From Bacteroidota bacterium (lineage in GTDB: Bacteria > Bacteroidota > Bacteroidia > Bacteroidales > TTA-H9): a DNA stretch of 57,895 bases. This document shows positions 33,874-43,546 of this stretch, in pieces. The notes under the pieces were generated by a model. It ran no database searches and was not told the DNA's origin. It saw only the letters and a program-made list of their open reading frames with translations. Location of the stretch: assembly GCA_003250395.1 (NCBI GenBank), contig QKGM01000048.1:1-57895 (forward strand), written 5' to 3'. Each line of letters opens with the position of its first letter. Within the stretch, counting starts at the first letter, position 1. A program made the translations under genes and the position numbers.

Positions 33874-35480
33874 TTGAACTTTTCAATTTTATACCAGATA
33901 AATGAGCGTTGATTATCCTGTCGAGGTTTATGACAACCATTGCAGGCTATAGTTTTGTGCGCTCCATCGAGCGGGAAGCGGGTCGCCCCATGATCAAACC
34001 GGGAAGCAGGCAGAAAATACTCTGTATCATGGCAACGTGAGCAATCGGTAATGGATTCTTTCTCAAACTGTCGCATATGAACATCTTCATGACAACCTTC
34101 ACATCTGGACGAAAGACCCGCAAACCTATAATCTTTAATAGTCTTTCCTGTTAGCGGAAGATGACATGCGCGGCAGTCAGGTCGTGAATGTGCATTCGTT
34201 AAATGAAAATCTGTAACAGAATGATCAAATGTAACCTCATTCCATCGCGTTTCTTTATGGCAAACCTGGCAAGATCTGTTTGCATAATACTTCTGTGAAA
34301 TTTGCTGTTCATGAACATCTGCATGGCAATCAACACATTTCTGCCCCAAGCCGGTGAATCTCCATCCCTCTTCATTTTTATGACAAGCCGTGCAAGGTGT
34401 TGCCAGATGGGTATCCCGTAGTTGGAAAGAGGTTTCATTGTGCATTATCACCGTGTATGTTGATGGAGAAAAACCGTTTTCGCTGTGACAATCAGAACAG
34501 TCGGAACGAGGATTCTTTCCGGAAAAATCACCATCATGGTAATCTGCATGGCAATCTATGCATTTTGAAAAAGAAACAGGTTCAGTAAAACTCTTTTTAT
34601 GACATTTCTCACATTTAACTTTTTGATGAAGTCCTTTTAATTCAAAACTGGTCTTGCTGTGATCAAAGGTGTTATTGATTTTTAGGGTCGAAAAGGAAAA
34701 ATCAGAATGGCATTGGGTACAATTTTGTCCAAATTTATTTTCATGTGGGTCCTTATGACAATCGGTACATTTTTCATGAGCAACATCTGAAAATTGCTGA
34801 AACAACTTACCTCCCTTCGTGGATGTCTGATGACAATCAGTGCAAAGAACCTGCTGGTGTTTTCCTTTTAAAGGATAGTTCGTTTTATTATGATCAAATT
34901 TCTCCGCTGGTTTAAAGCTTTTCATCCCATGACACTCCTTACAATTGGCAGACAGTGTTCCCTGATGATAGTCCTGGTGGCAATTCTGGCATTCTGTATT
35001 AAGGCCCAGAAAGGTTCCTGCTTTTTTCTTAAGATTTGAATCCCTGATGAAATCCGTTTTGTGGCAATCCTTGCATGACTTCCCTTCATGTGCCCCTTCC
35101 AGGGGATAACCTGCCTGAGTATGGTCAAACTTTTCTGTATTAAAGCGAATAATCTGGAAATTCCGTCCATGGTGATCATTATGACATGAGGCACAGGTTT
35201 TTCCTTCAACTTCTGCTGATGAATGGTATCCCCTCTTTTGGTCAATTCTTACTTTAATTTCCTGATGGCACGCCAGGCATTTTTCATTCGATACCTTTTT
35301 CCCCAATGTATGGCACTTTGTACAATTTGACATACCTTCCAGATGTGCATGTTTCCTGACAAGATCTCCGGGAGAAATCTGACCACGGGCAATCTGAAAT
35401 GAAAGCACCCAGAGCAAGGTAATAAATGAGACTCTAATTTTGATTATCAATAGATAATTCATAAGCAGTAATCTGTTCAA
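33855..35480 (-). CDS. Secreted multiheme c-type cytochrome (20 CxxCH motifs)
   Basis: A 541-residue exported protein with an N-terminal hydrophobic segment (~9-34, followed by GQISPGD) and 20 CxxCH motifs; the last sits at the very C-terminus (KCEDCH). A pattern of FDHxxTxFPLxGxHxxxxCxxCH repeats about seven to eight times, supplying extra histidines as possible sixth ligands for c3-like packing. It is presumably a periplasmic wire of bis-histidine hemes. Its start codon overlaps the stop of the Fe-S/FAD gene by four bases (ATGA), and its end overlaps the next cytochrome by 19 bases. A second in-frame ATG at 35462 is possible. Confidence 0.93.
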   Translation of the reverse strand: MNRLLLMNYLLIIKIRVSFITLLWVLSFQIARGQISPGDLVRKHAHLEGMSNCTKCHTLGKKVSNEKCLACHQEIKVRIDQKRGYHSSAEVEGKTCASCHNDHHGRNFQIIRFNTEKFDHTQAGYPLEGAHEGKSCKDCHKTDFIRDSNLKKKAGTFLGLNTECQNCHQDYHQGTLSANCKECHGMKSFKPAEKFDHNKTNYPLKGKHQQVLCTDCHQTSTKGGKLFQQFSDVAHEKCTDCHKDPHENKFGQNCTQCHSDFSFSTLKINNTFDHSKTSFELKGLHQKVKCEKCHKKSFTEPVSFSKCIDCHADYHDGDFSGKNPRSDCSDCHSENGFSPSTYTVIMHNETSFQLRDTHLATPCTACHKNEEGWRFTGLGQKCVDCHADVHEQQISQKYYANRSCQVCHKETRWNEVTFDHSVTDFHLTNAHSRPDCRACHLPLTGKTIKDYRFAGLSSRCEGCHEDVHMRQFEKESITDCSRCHDTEYFLPASRFDHGATRFPLDGAHKTIACNGCHKPRQDNQRSFIWYKIEKFKCEDCH

Positions 35481-36817
35481 TCATCAATATGAGTTAATAT
35501 AGCCTCACCAAACTTCCTGGTAATAACAACCCCGGCTTTCTCCAGGAACTGAATTGGTAATTCCCCCCCGGCAAAAACATAGACAAGATCGTTTTCTACT
35601 ATAGTCTCAGCACCCGACAAAGAATCAACTATATGTACACTTTCTCCTTCAATCGATGTAAGTTGTGTATTAAACATGACATTTATTATTGCAGAAGCCA
35701 TTGCCTCTGCAATCTTCTTATTGTTTTTTGGCTTTATCCTGCTGAATTTCTCTCCTCTATATGAAAGTACAACCGTATTTTGTTCAGCCAATAATAGTGC
35801 TGATTCGATGGCCGAATCACCTCCGCCAACTACCACAATATTCTTTCCTCTGATTTCTTCAGCTTCAATCAACCGATAGGCTACTTTACCGGTATTCTCT
35901 CCAGGAATACCAAGTTTTCTTGGCGTTCCACGCCTTCCTACTGCCAGCAATACAGCCTTTGTGGACAAATGCTCACCAGCTTCTGTATCAACCAGGAAAT
36001 GATCTCCCGCGTTGAATATCGCTTCTACTTTTGTATTTTCTTTTATAGAAATTGTATGCTTTTCCAGAACTTCATTCCATAGGTTCAACAACTCCTGTTT
36101 ACCTGTTTCATAAAGCTTCACTTTACCATGTAATGGCAAAATCATTGGAGAAGTCATAACAATTTTTGAACGCGGAAAAGAGAATACAGTACCACCAAGA
36201 GTATCCTGTTCAAGGGTTAAAAACTTCAAACCATGCTTTTTGGCATTCAACGAAGCAGAAATCCCGGCAGGCCCTGCCCCGACTATGACCAAATCATAAT
36301 CGCCCTTACGGTTCTTTACCGAACTCTTCACCAAATTGTCAACAGCCTGCCTTCCCTGCTCTACAGCATTCTTTATCAGCCCCATACCACCCAATTCTCC
36401 AGCAATAAAGATACCTGGCACATTGGTCTCAAAGGTCTGATCAACATGCGGCAATTCTACTCCCCGTTTCTCAGTGCCAATGCATAAAGTAATTGCTTCG
36501 GTGGGGCATGCATGGAAGCAGGCTCCATGGCCAATACATCGTGATGCATTGATAACAGTTGCCTTACCATTTAAAATACCAAGAATATCCTTTTCAGGGC
36601 AGGCTGCAACGCAAGCTCCGGTCTTGATACATTTTTTAGGGTCTACTACCGGGTGGAGCGAAACCGGCTCAAAAAGCCCTTCAGCCTTGGCAATGGCTAT
36701 CTTTTGACCTACTTTATGCGATTCGCGATGCAATTTTCTCAGATAGAAAATCACGACAGCAATTGCAAATAAAGCAAGTAGCCCATACGTAATAAGTTGT
36801 TCAATAAATACTTCCAT
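35477..36817 (-). CDS. Membrane-anchored Fe-S/FAD pyridine-nucleotide oxidoreductase
   Basis: About 446 residues from the ATG at 36817, which lies four bases after the b-cytochrome stop; a longer frame to 36865 would overlap it by 44 bases. One membrane helix (~8-26) is followed by two ferredoxin-like motifs, CIKTGACVAACP and CIGHGACFHACP, then a thioredoxin-reductase-like FAD domain with GAGPAG and an NAD(P)-binding GGGDSA. In both Fe-S motifs the second cysteine of CxxCxxC is replaced (T, H), so three cysteines remain in each. No CxxC redox disulfide of thioredoxin reductase is present. It probably passes electrons between NAD(P)H and the membrane or periplasmic carriers. The side of the membrane for the soluble part is likely cytoplasmic. 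Confidence 0.85.
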   Translation of the reverse strand: MEVFIEQLITYGLLALFAIAVVIFYLRKLHRESHKVGQKIAIAKAEGLFEPVSLHPVVDPKKCIKTGACVAACPEKDILGILNGKATVINASRCIGHGACFHACPTEAITLCIGTEKRGVELPHVDQTFETNVPGIFIAGELGGMGLIKNAVEQGRQAVDNLVKSSVKNRKGDYDLVIVGAGPAGISASLNAKKHGLKFLTLEQDTLGGTVFSFPRSKIVMTSPMILPLHGKVKLYETGKQELLNLWNEVLEKHTISIKENTKVEAIFNAGDHFLVDTEAGEHLSTKAVLLAVGRRGTPRKLGIPGENTGKVAYRLIEAEEIRGKNIVVVGGGDSAIESALLLAEQNTVVLSYRGEKFSRIKPKNNKKIAEAMASAIINVMFNTQLTSIEGESVHIVDSLSGAETIVENDLVYVFAGGELPIQFLEKAGVVITRKFGEAILTHIDD

Positions 36818-36821
36818 ATAA

Positions 36822-37691
36822 TCAGAATATCCAACGGTAACCAAACGCGATTGTGACTGCAACATGAATCAACATAACCAGAATCATGATAAGGGCAAAT
36901 GGCATATGTATTACATGCCAGTATCGAAAAAGATTCTGCATGGTTTCAAGTCGGTCTATCCTTCTTTTCAGTGAATTATCAGCTTTTACAAGTCTGATAA
37001 TAGTATGCATATGACTGGAAGAAACATCCTTTTGTTTCAATAATTGCCTGATATTACCAACCAGCTTTCTATCAGAACCCAGCTTATTAAAATAACCTTT
37101 TATTGATTTTTTCCTGGCCATCATTTGCATTGGTTCACTTTCCTTCACCAACTGATAATAGTATTCCCTGTTGTCTCCCAATAATTCACCTATTTGATTC
37201 CCAAGTGTCTCTTTTCCTGCCCGCACCTCCTGAAGTGTCATCTCCCTTCCTTCAATAGTGCGAGGTATCTGAAGATAAATAAAACGCCCCAGGATACCGC
37301 TGGTAAATACCGCCACCATGCTCCAGAAACTCACTGCAACCAGCCCTCCAAACTTCATGGCCGTATGAAACAAAATAAGGGTAGGACCAAGGGAACAAAG
37401 AAAAATATGAAATTCCAGCCAGTGTTTTAACAACCCCAACCGTTGCATCCACCTCCATCTCTTACGGGCCATATACATCCCCATACCAAAGATCATCATC
37501 ACTGTACCTGCTATTCCCAATCCATGGCCTATAATCCCGCTTGGACGAAAGTTATCATGCCCGGGATGAAAAAAACGCTCTTCCAGACTGGTTGCATAAT
37601 AGGTATAACCTTTATATACAACTATTAAAACCACGACTACATAGATTGAACTCAATACAATAATGTACAAAAGATGGGATTTCCTTGACAT
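36822..37691 (-). CDS. Membrane b-type-cytochrome-like protein, first gene of the electron-transfer operon
   Basis: A 289-residue membrane protein with about five hydrophobic helices (~8-27, 54-74, 93-111, 118-140, 258-284). Several histidines lie within or beside helices: H56, H95, H109, H259, H262 and H276, so one or two b hemes held in the membrane are plausible. The middle (~145-250) is a basic soluble loop with ERR/KKR clusters. The pattern resembles membrane subunits that exchange electrons between quinol and c-type cytochromes, but I cannot name a family. It heads an operon with the Fe-S/FAD protein, two multiheme cytochromes and the beta-barrel protein. Confidence 0.72.
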   Translation of the reverse strand: MSRKSHLLYIIVLSSIYVVVVLIVVYKGYTYYATSLEERFFHPGHDNFRPSGIIGHGLGIAGTVMMIFGMGMYMARKRWRWMQRLGLLKHWLEFHIFLCSLGPTLILFHTAMKFGGLVAVSFWSMVAVFTSGILGRFIYLQIPRTIEGREMTLQEVRAGKETLGNQIGELLGDNREYYYQLVKESEPMQMMARKKSIKGYFNKLGSDRKLVGNIRQLLKQKDVSSSHMHTIIRLVKADNSLKRRIDRLETMQNLFRYWHVIHMPFALIMILVMLIHVAVTIAFGYRWIF

Positions 37692-37719
37692 AATTTAGTG
37701 TTGTATTTGATAACCTAAA

Positions 37720-37746
37720 CAAAAATAGTATAGAAATGTCATTCAA
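37720..37746 (-). promoter_or_regulatory. Probable promoter of the electron-transfer operon
   Basis: On the minus strand TTG (complement of 37744-37746) is followed after 16 bases by TATTTTTG (complement of 37720-37727), 28 bases before the start codon. The spacing is three bases short of ideal. The rest of the gap up to 38060 shows no gene. Confidence 0.5.
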
Positions 37747-38061
37747 TATGGAGTAAAATACACTATTTGAAACCATTCCAAATTATCACCCTGTCAATCT
37801 CCCTGATTTATCCTCTGTTGTTCTGTCTGATTATTCAACCGAATACGCCAAAATCTATTTATCGGATAATACCAGTCTGCCACATTTGCTAAATTCCTAT
37901 TCGTGAAAAATAGGGATATTACAACTTATTCAAATCAGTATGAAGAGGTGGTATCCTCATTCTTAACTATTAAAGAGCCGCTACTATCATCCAAAAACAA
38001 CTCGATTTCGAATGTAATGGATCTATGCAGTGACTAAGTTCATATTTATCATCGCTTTTCC

Positions 38062-38069
38062 TACATTTG
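38062..38069 (+). promoter_or_regulatory. -7 element of the M16 peptidase gene
   Basis: TACATTTG lies 27 bases before the start codon; a TTG at the proper distance is not seen. Confidence 0.5.
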
Positions 38070-38096
38070 TAGTTATAATAACCAACCTGTCATATC

Positions 38097-40940
38097 ATGA
38101 AGAGATTATTGCAATTGACTGCCTTCCTGATGCTTTGCCCATTTTTGCAGGCTCAGGATTTGAAAACAAAATTGCCTGTTGACCCTAATGTCACTATCGG
38201 CAAACTTGAAAACGGACTTACTTATTACATCCGCCATAACGCGGAACCCAAAAGTCGTGCTGAATTCTATCTGGTAGTTGACGCCGGCGCTATTCTGGAA
38301 AATTCAGATCAGAATGGTCTTGCTCATTTTTGTGAACACATGGCATTTAACGGAACCAGGCATTTTCACAAAAAACAAATCATCAACTATCTTCAATCAA
38401 TCGGCATGAAATTCGGTCCTGAGATCAATGCCTTTACAAGCCACGATGTCACGGCCTACATGCTCCAGAAGGTTCCTGTCAATGTTCCTCAAAATATCGA
38501 TACCTCCCTGTTAATATTGCATGACTGGGCATCAGCTATTTCTTTTGAAGATGATGAAATCGACAACGAACGTGGTGTTATACATGAAGAATGGCGTACA
38601 GGACGTAATGCCATGGAACGTATGAATAAACGTGCCGGCAAAACTCTTTACAAAGATTCCAAATATGCCATTCATGACGTAATCGGCGAAATTGATATCA
38701 TTGACAATTTCAAACACGAAACACTCAAAGCTTTTTATAGCGACTGGTATCGTCCAAACTTACAGGCTATCATTGTAGTTGGTGACATTGACGTCGCTGT
38801 GATTGAACAGAAAATCAAAGACCTGTTTGGAAAGCTCTCCAATAAAGAAAATGCTCCAAAACGCGAAATAATTGCTGTTCCTGACCACAAAGAAACCCTG
38901 GTAGCTGTTGAAACCGATAAAGAAGCACCCTATACTGTGATTCAGGTTTACTACAAACACCCCCGTACCGAGAATGATGGTACCGTTGCATCATACCGTG
39001 ATATGCTAAAACGAAATCTGTACAACCAGATGATGAACATGCGTCTGCAAGAGATAATCCAGGGCGAGAACCCTCCTTTTGCCTACGCCTTTTCTGCATA
39101 CTCGAGTCTGACCCGCTCTAAAGACGCTTACCAGAGTTTCGCGGTAACTCAGGCTGATGGTATTGACCGTGCCCTCGAAGTAATCCTGACTGAAAACCAA
39201 CGCGTAAAACAACATGGATTTGTAGCATCTGAACTTAAACGAGCTAACGATGAAATGCTTAAACAACTTGAGAATCAATTCAACGAACGCAATAAACGTC
39301 GCTCAGACCAATATGTATGGGAATATTTCGGAAATTTCCTCGAAAATGAACCAATTCCCGGTATCGAAAACGAATTTGAACTGACCAAAAAACTCTTACC
39401 CTCGATTACACTTGCCGAATTAAATCAGTTGGCACAGAAATGGCTTACTGTTGAAAACAGGGTAGTTACAGTAATGATGCCCGAAAAAGATGATATTACA
39501 CCTCCCACCCAACAACAAATTCTTGATATCGTTGAAAAAACATCAAAGGCTCCGGTAACTGCTTATGTAGATAAGATGTCTGATAAACCTCTTATCGCTA
39601 AAGAACCGAAAGCCGGTAAAGTTACAACTGAAACGAAAAATGCCCAGCTTGGTACAATTGAATGGACCTTAAGCAACGGAATTAAAGTTGTACTAAAACC
39701 CACTGATTTCAAAGATGATGAAATTCTTTTCTCAGCGTTTTCCAATGGAGGGACCTCGCTCTATCCGGCAGAAGAGATTATTTCGGCCAACTTCAGTGCT
39801 CAGGTAGCAGGGATGAGTGGTTTGGGCGATTTTGAGAATATGGATCTTGAAAAAGCTCTTGCCGGTAAGATGGCTAACGTTAACCCATTTGTAAATGAGC
39901 TGCAGGAAGGTCTCAATGGCAATTGTTCAAAAAGCGATTTTGAAACATTACTTCAACTTACTTACCTAAGCTTCACTGCTCCTCGTGTCGATGAAAAATC
40001 ATTTGGATCATTTACAAACCGCATGAAGAGTATTCTTGAAAATGCTGCACTTGACCCTTCGAATGCCCTCAGCGATACTGTTCAGGTAACCCTGGCAAAT
40101 TACAGCCCCTACCGTCGTCCTTTGACCATCGCCAGCCTTGCTGAGGCTAATGTGTCAGAGATAACCAGAATCATTCATGAACGTTTTGCCAATCCTGAAG
40201 ACTTTACCTTCTTATTCGTTGGTTCGATTGATCTGGCAACCGCCAAACCCTTGATTGAAAAATACATTGGTGGATTACCTGTTACCAATAAAAAAGAACA
40301 ATGGCGCGACCTTGGTATCCGTCCTCCAAAAGGTGTGATTAAAAAAGTTGTGAAACGCGATATGCAGGATCCCCGTGCAACCGTTTATGTCATGATGCCC
40401 GGATACTATGGTTACGAAACCATGGATAAACTTGCCCTCGAAACAATTAACGATATCCTGAGTACCCGCCTGGTTGAAACCATTCGTGAAGAAGAAGGCG
40501 GAACATACGGCGCCGGTGTATGGACCAGTCAGAAGAAATCACCGGAAGGTATGTACCAGCTCAATGTTCGTTTTGATTGCGACCCTGATAATGCTGAAAA
40601 ACTTACCGGTATCGTGCTGCGCGAAATTGAAAAACTGCGTACTGACGGACCTGATGATAAACAGGTTGGAAACGTACGCGAAAACAAGCTGAAAACCTTT
40701 GGTGAAAAACTTCGTGAAAACCGCTTCTGGCAATCGACCATCACAAATATCCTTAACGGTAATTCAACCGTTGAAGAATTTGTTAATTATGAAGCTAACA
40801 TTAAAAGTCTGAACCCGGAATTAGTTAAAAAAGCAGCTACGAAATTTTACGATGGAAATAACCTGATTGACATCCGTCTGCTTCCCTCAAGTACCGAAAA
40901 CTCGGTTAAAAACCCGAATATGCTGCGTGACCAGAAATAA
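38097..40940 (+). CDS. Exported M16-family zinc metallopeptidase
   Basis: A 947-residue insulinase-like (pitrilysin) protease. Signal peptide ~1-20 (cut at AQ), then the inverted zinc motif HFCEH with ligands H77 and H81 and catalytic E80 within GLAHFCEHMAFNGTRHF. The protein has two M16 halves (~30-490 and ~520-930); the second half, with GGTYGAGVW, lacks the zinc motif, as is usual. It likely degrades peptides in the periplasm. It ends in a strong terminator, and codon use is more GC-rich and regular than in its neighbours, suggesting high expression. Confidence 0.92.
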   Translation: MKRLLQLTAFLMLCPFLQAQDLKTKLPVDPNVTIGKLENGLTYYIRHNAEPKSRAEFYLVVDAGAILENSDQNGLAHFCEHMAFNGTRHFHKKQIINYLQSIGMKFGPEINAFTSHDVTAYMLQKVPVNVPQNIDTSLLILHDWASAISFEDDEIDNERGVIHEEWRTGRNAMERMNKRAGKTLYKDSKYAIHDVIGEIDIIDNFKHETLKAFYSDWYRPNLQAIIVVGDIDVAVIEQKIKDLFGKLSNKENAPKREIIAVPDHKETLVAVETDKEAPYTVIQVYYKHPRTENDGTVASYRDMLKRNLYNQMMNMRLQEIIQGENPPFAYAFSAYSSLTRSKDAYQSFAVTQADGIDRALEVILTENQRVKQHGFVASELKRANDEMLKQLENQFNERNKRRSDQYVWEYFGNFLENEPIPGIENEFELTKKLLPSITLAELNQLAQKWLTVENRVVTVMMPEKDDITPPTQQQILDIVEKTSKAPVTAYVDKMSDKPLIAKEPKAGKVTTETKNAQLGTIEWTLSNGIKVVLKPTDFKDDEILFSAFSNGGTSLYPAEEIISANFSAQVAGMSGLGDFENMDLEKALAGKMANVNPFVNELQEGLNGNCSKSDFETLLQLTYLSFTAPRVDEKSFGSFTNRMKSILENAALDPSNALSDTVQVTLANYSPYRRPLTIASLAEANVSEITRIIHERFANPEDFTFLFVGSIDLATAKPLIEKYIGGLPVTNKKEQWRDLGIRPPKGVIKKVVKRDMQDPRATVYVMMPGYYGYETMDKLALETINDILSTRLVETIREEEGGTYGAGVWTSQKKSPEGMYQLNVRFDCDPDNAEKLTGIVLREIEKLRTDGPDDKQVGNVRENKLKTFGEKLRENRFWQSTITNILNGNSTVEEFVNYEANIKSLNPELVKKAATKFYDGNNLIDIRLLPSSTENSVKNPNMLRDQK

Positions 40941-40963
40941 TAACATTACAACCTGACCGGTTT

Positions 40964-40993
40964 AAAGGCTCCCCCTCCCAGGGAGCCTTTTTC
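40964..40993 (+). terminator. M16 peptidase terminator
   Basis: AAAGGCTCCC (40964-40973) pairs with GGGAGCCTTT (40981-40990) and the T run continues. The following 370 bases to 41370 contain no gene I can support. Confidence 0.9.
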
Positions 40994-41370
40994 TTTTGCA
41001 TTTATATACAATTTATACTTTCAGCTTATTACCCTGATTCATCCAATACAATTGCGGGAAATCCAAAACATGAACAGGCAGGTTAACCTTCAGGTGATTG
41101 ACTCTGAACCTGTCATAATCTACAATATAACTAATGCGGACTAGAACAGATATCAAAGGAAGCTTATGAACGAATCGCTGAGATTAGTTTCAGAGTGGAC
41201 CTCATGTCAACCAAAATCCAGTCTGTACTGTTTTCAATTTATCCACTGAATGGCACCCTTCCTGCAGCCTTTCTATTATCTTGTGAACATCTGATCAATG
41301 TGTTGTAAATCCCGCCACAATACCAGGAGTATCCCTCTGTACGAGGGGCAACTCAGGCTGCCTTCTAATG

Positions 41371-41400
41371 AAAAAAGGTTCCTGGCAGGGAACCTTTCTT
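41371..41400 (-). terminator. Terminator of the coiled-coil protein gene
   Basis: Read on the minus strand, AAAGGTTCCC pairs with GGAACCTTT, followed by further T residues. It is about 90 bases after the stop at 41492. The other side also has a pyrimidine-rich tail, so it may act in both directions. Confidence 0.65.
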
Positions 41401-41491
41401 CTTTTTATCTGACAAAAAGAAACCGTAAAATTTGATAGTTTCTGATTTGCATCAAAACTCCAGAATCTTATGAGTGTATCATATAAGACAC

Positions 41492-42400
41492 TTAACGAAC
41501 TTTAAAGCTGGTTTGTCCAATCAGCGTATCATCAAGGTAGAGGCTTACATTGTATGTACCTTCGGTGAAATCCTCCTGTAAAGGCAATTTATTCCAATAA
41601 GTTACAACAGTGGCAACCTGGTTGGCATAATTAACATCCTCAACGATACTATACTGTAACCTTTCTCCCTTGTACTGGAAAGAATAGTCATCGCCCCGGC
41701 CTTTCATCAGCACCTTACCGTTGGGGTCGGCAATCCTGATATAGACAGTTTTCTTCCCCGGAGCAGCAAGAACATTCTCAGCAAGGCTGAAAGATACTTT
41801 AATCTTATCAATACGCCTGCCCTTATCCGTGGCTTCTTCGCGCTTACCTCCCCTGATCCTGATTCCGCTGGCGCTAACATTGAAAGCAGATATAGCTGAA
41901 CCAGCCACAATCTTTTCATTCAATTGCTCTTTCTCTTTTGTCAGTTGACGGGCTTTACGCTGTTCAACCTGAATTTCTTCACGCATTTGTTCATTCTCAA
42001 CCATCAACTGGCGGTTAAGGGTATAGAGAGAGTCCATCTGATGTAAATAACCCTGGGTGATTACACGAAGACGATCGAGTTTCTTCTTGGTCTTACCATA
42101 CTCCCACTTCGTATCGAGAAGCTTTTTAATTTCAAGTGCATTGGCCTGAATAATGCTGTCTTTGGCTTTTAAAGAATCAGCTAACTGGCCATAGGATTCT
42201 TTAATACGGTTGTGCTCTAAAATCAATGAATCAACCTGATGCTGCATGGAGATTTTCTCAGCCTCTTTAATCTCTGCCAATTCAGCAAGATCACTTCTTG
42301 TCCCCAACCACTTCCATATCAACACTATTATGATCAGGGCTGCTATGATCAACATTGCCAGCACCGCGGTTCTACTCTTGTTGTTGTTTGTTTCGCTCAT
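41492..42400 (-). CDS. Membrane-anchored coiled-coil protein of unknown function
   Basis: A 302-residue protein with one transmembrane helix (13-31), then a long heptad-rich coiled coil (~38-170, repeated EIKxxEKI, LMVENEQMREEI, LTKEKEQLNEKI), and a C-terminal beta-rich domain (~175-302: ISAFNVSASGIRIRG, KKTVYIRIADPNGKVL, YNVSLYLDDTLIG). This architecture, with the domain exposed in the periplasm, is common in Bacteroidota but uncharacterised. It is transcribed alone and has its own -7 box and terminator. A role in envelope organisation is a guess. Confidence 0.75.
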   Translation of the reverse strand: MSETNNNKSRTAVLAMLIIAALIIIVLIWKWLGTRSDLAELAEIKEAEKISMQHQVDSLILEHNRIKESYGQLADSLKAKDSIIQANALEIKKLLDTKWEYGKTKKKLDRLRVITQGYLHQMDSLYTLNRQLMVENEQMREEIQVEQRKARQLTKEKEQLNEKIVAGSAISAFNVSASGIRIRGGKREEATDKGRRIDKIKVSFSLAENVLAAPGKKTVYIRIADPNGKVLMKGRGDDYSFQYKGERLQYSIVEDVNYANQVATVVTYWNKLPLQEDFTEGTYNVSLYLDDTLIGQTSFKVR

Positions 42401-43546
42401 GAGGTTAATTTATTATCAGGTTCAAAAACGTATTGAATTCAATGTTGTTGCAAAGATATGAAATTTGAAAGGAAGAATCTGCCTTTAAAAAGCTTTGGTA
42501 ATCTAAACTACCATGTTTTCACCTTTTGATTCTGTGGGCTTTCCACTACAATTTACCCATTTTATGCACCTGATAACAGTCCGAACTCTCTTGTCCCGTT
42601 ACAAACCAGGGAGAAACGTTTCCAGGCAATCCGGCGAATTTTGAATATGGTAGTAATTTCACCTGGACATGAGAATGTTAACAAAACCATGAGCTCTAAA
42701 GTCTATCATTTTTAAAACACACTCCATGATGACTTTTGACCTTCTCCAGAATAACAGACCTTATTAATTAAAGACCTTATTAAAAACCTTTTACTGGCTT
42801 GCTTTTCCCGGGCATTGACCTCATTGTGTAATATCATAAAAATAAACTGCATCAGTATTTGCCTGATAAAGCCGGTTTTCAGTCTTCTATGCCTGATAAA
42901 ATCGTTACAGATACTGTTGCCATTTTTCAGCCTGAATACAATTCCAACTACCATTTTATAAAAAGACAGACTTCAGCTAAACTTCATCCGAGGTCTGTTC
43001 AATGCTCTTTCGTTTTCCTTTCGAAAAAAAACGAAAAACGAACGAAAGGGATACGAAGGCACTTCGAAGCTACTTCGAACCGACACTATATTTGACCACT
43101 GTTTATCAGCTATATGCAATTTTTGTGGTTTAGGTAAAATAATGTGGTTTTTTGGAGGTTTTGGAGACCATCCTTACCATCGATACAGGGTACCGTTTAT
43201 CGTATTACATCAGTTGATGATAAAACAGAACCTGTTATGTTAAGATGTATCAATCCCTTATTGATTGTTTAACCAACCAATTCGATATCCTATTCGAAAA
43301 AATGTTTCTCAAATCGTCTTATAATGTCATCTTGTTGATTCTCAAACTCCGGAGTAAACCATTGTCGTATTATTCATAAAAGAATAAACACAAAACAACA
43401 GGAAACATGCAAACAGGCCCATAGAGGACTGGGTCTGAATGTCGGGCGGATAGATAAGAGATAATGAGCCTGTATAAAGGGGAAATGCCCTGATTATATA
43501 GCTACCGGTTCATTAACCGAAAAATTCATCACCGGCAATCAGGATT
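42401..43546. other. Long gene-free interval with an inverted-repeat cluster
   Basis: About 1.1 kb without a supportable gene. A -7 box (TATCTTTG on the minus strand, 42451-42458) serves the coiled-coil gene. Around 43006-43080 there are overlapping repeats of TTCG/CGAA words: CTTTCGTTTT pairs with AACGAACGAAAG, CCTTTCG pairs with CGAAAGG, followed by three CTTCGAA-type repeats. No RNA family was recognised. Frames inside the interval do not look like protein. Confidence 0.5.
42451..42458 (-). promoter_or_regulatory. -7 element of the coiled-coil protein gene
   Basis: TATCTTTG on the minus strand, 50 bases before the start codon; no well-placed TTG. Confidence 0.5.

Noticed and set aside
31657-35480. 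Repeat-rich DNA considered as a CRISPR array
   Set aside because: The repeats are codons of heme modules in a continuous reading frame, with irregular spacing and no constant spacer length.
42859-43095. 78-codon plus-strand frame in the long interval
   Set aside because: It runs through the inverted-repeat cluster, giving low-complexity lysine/arginine sequence without homology that I can recognise.
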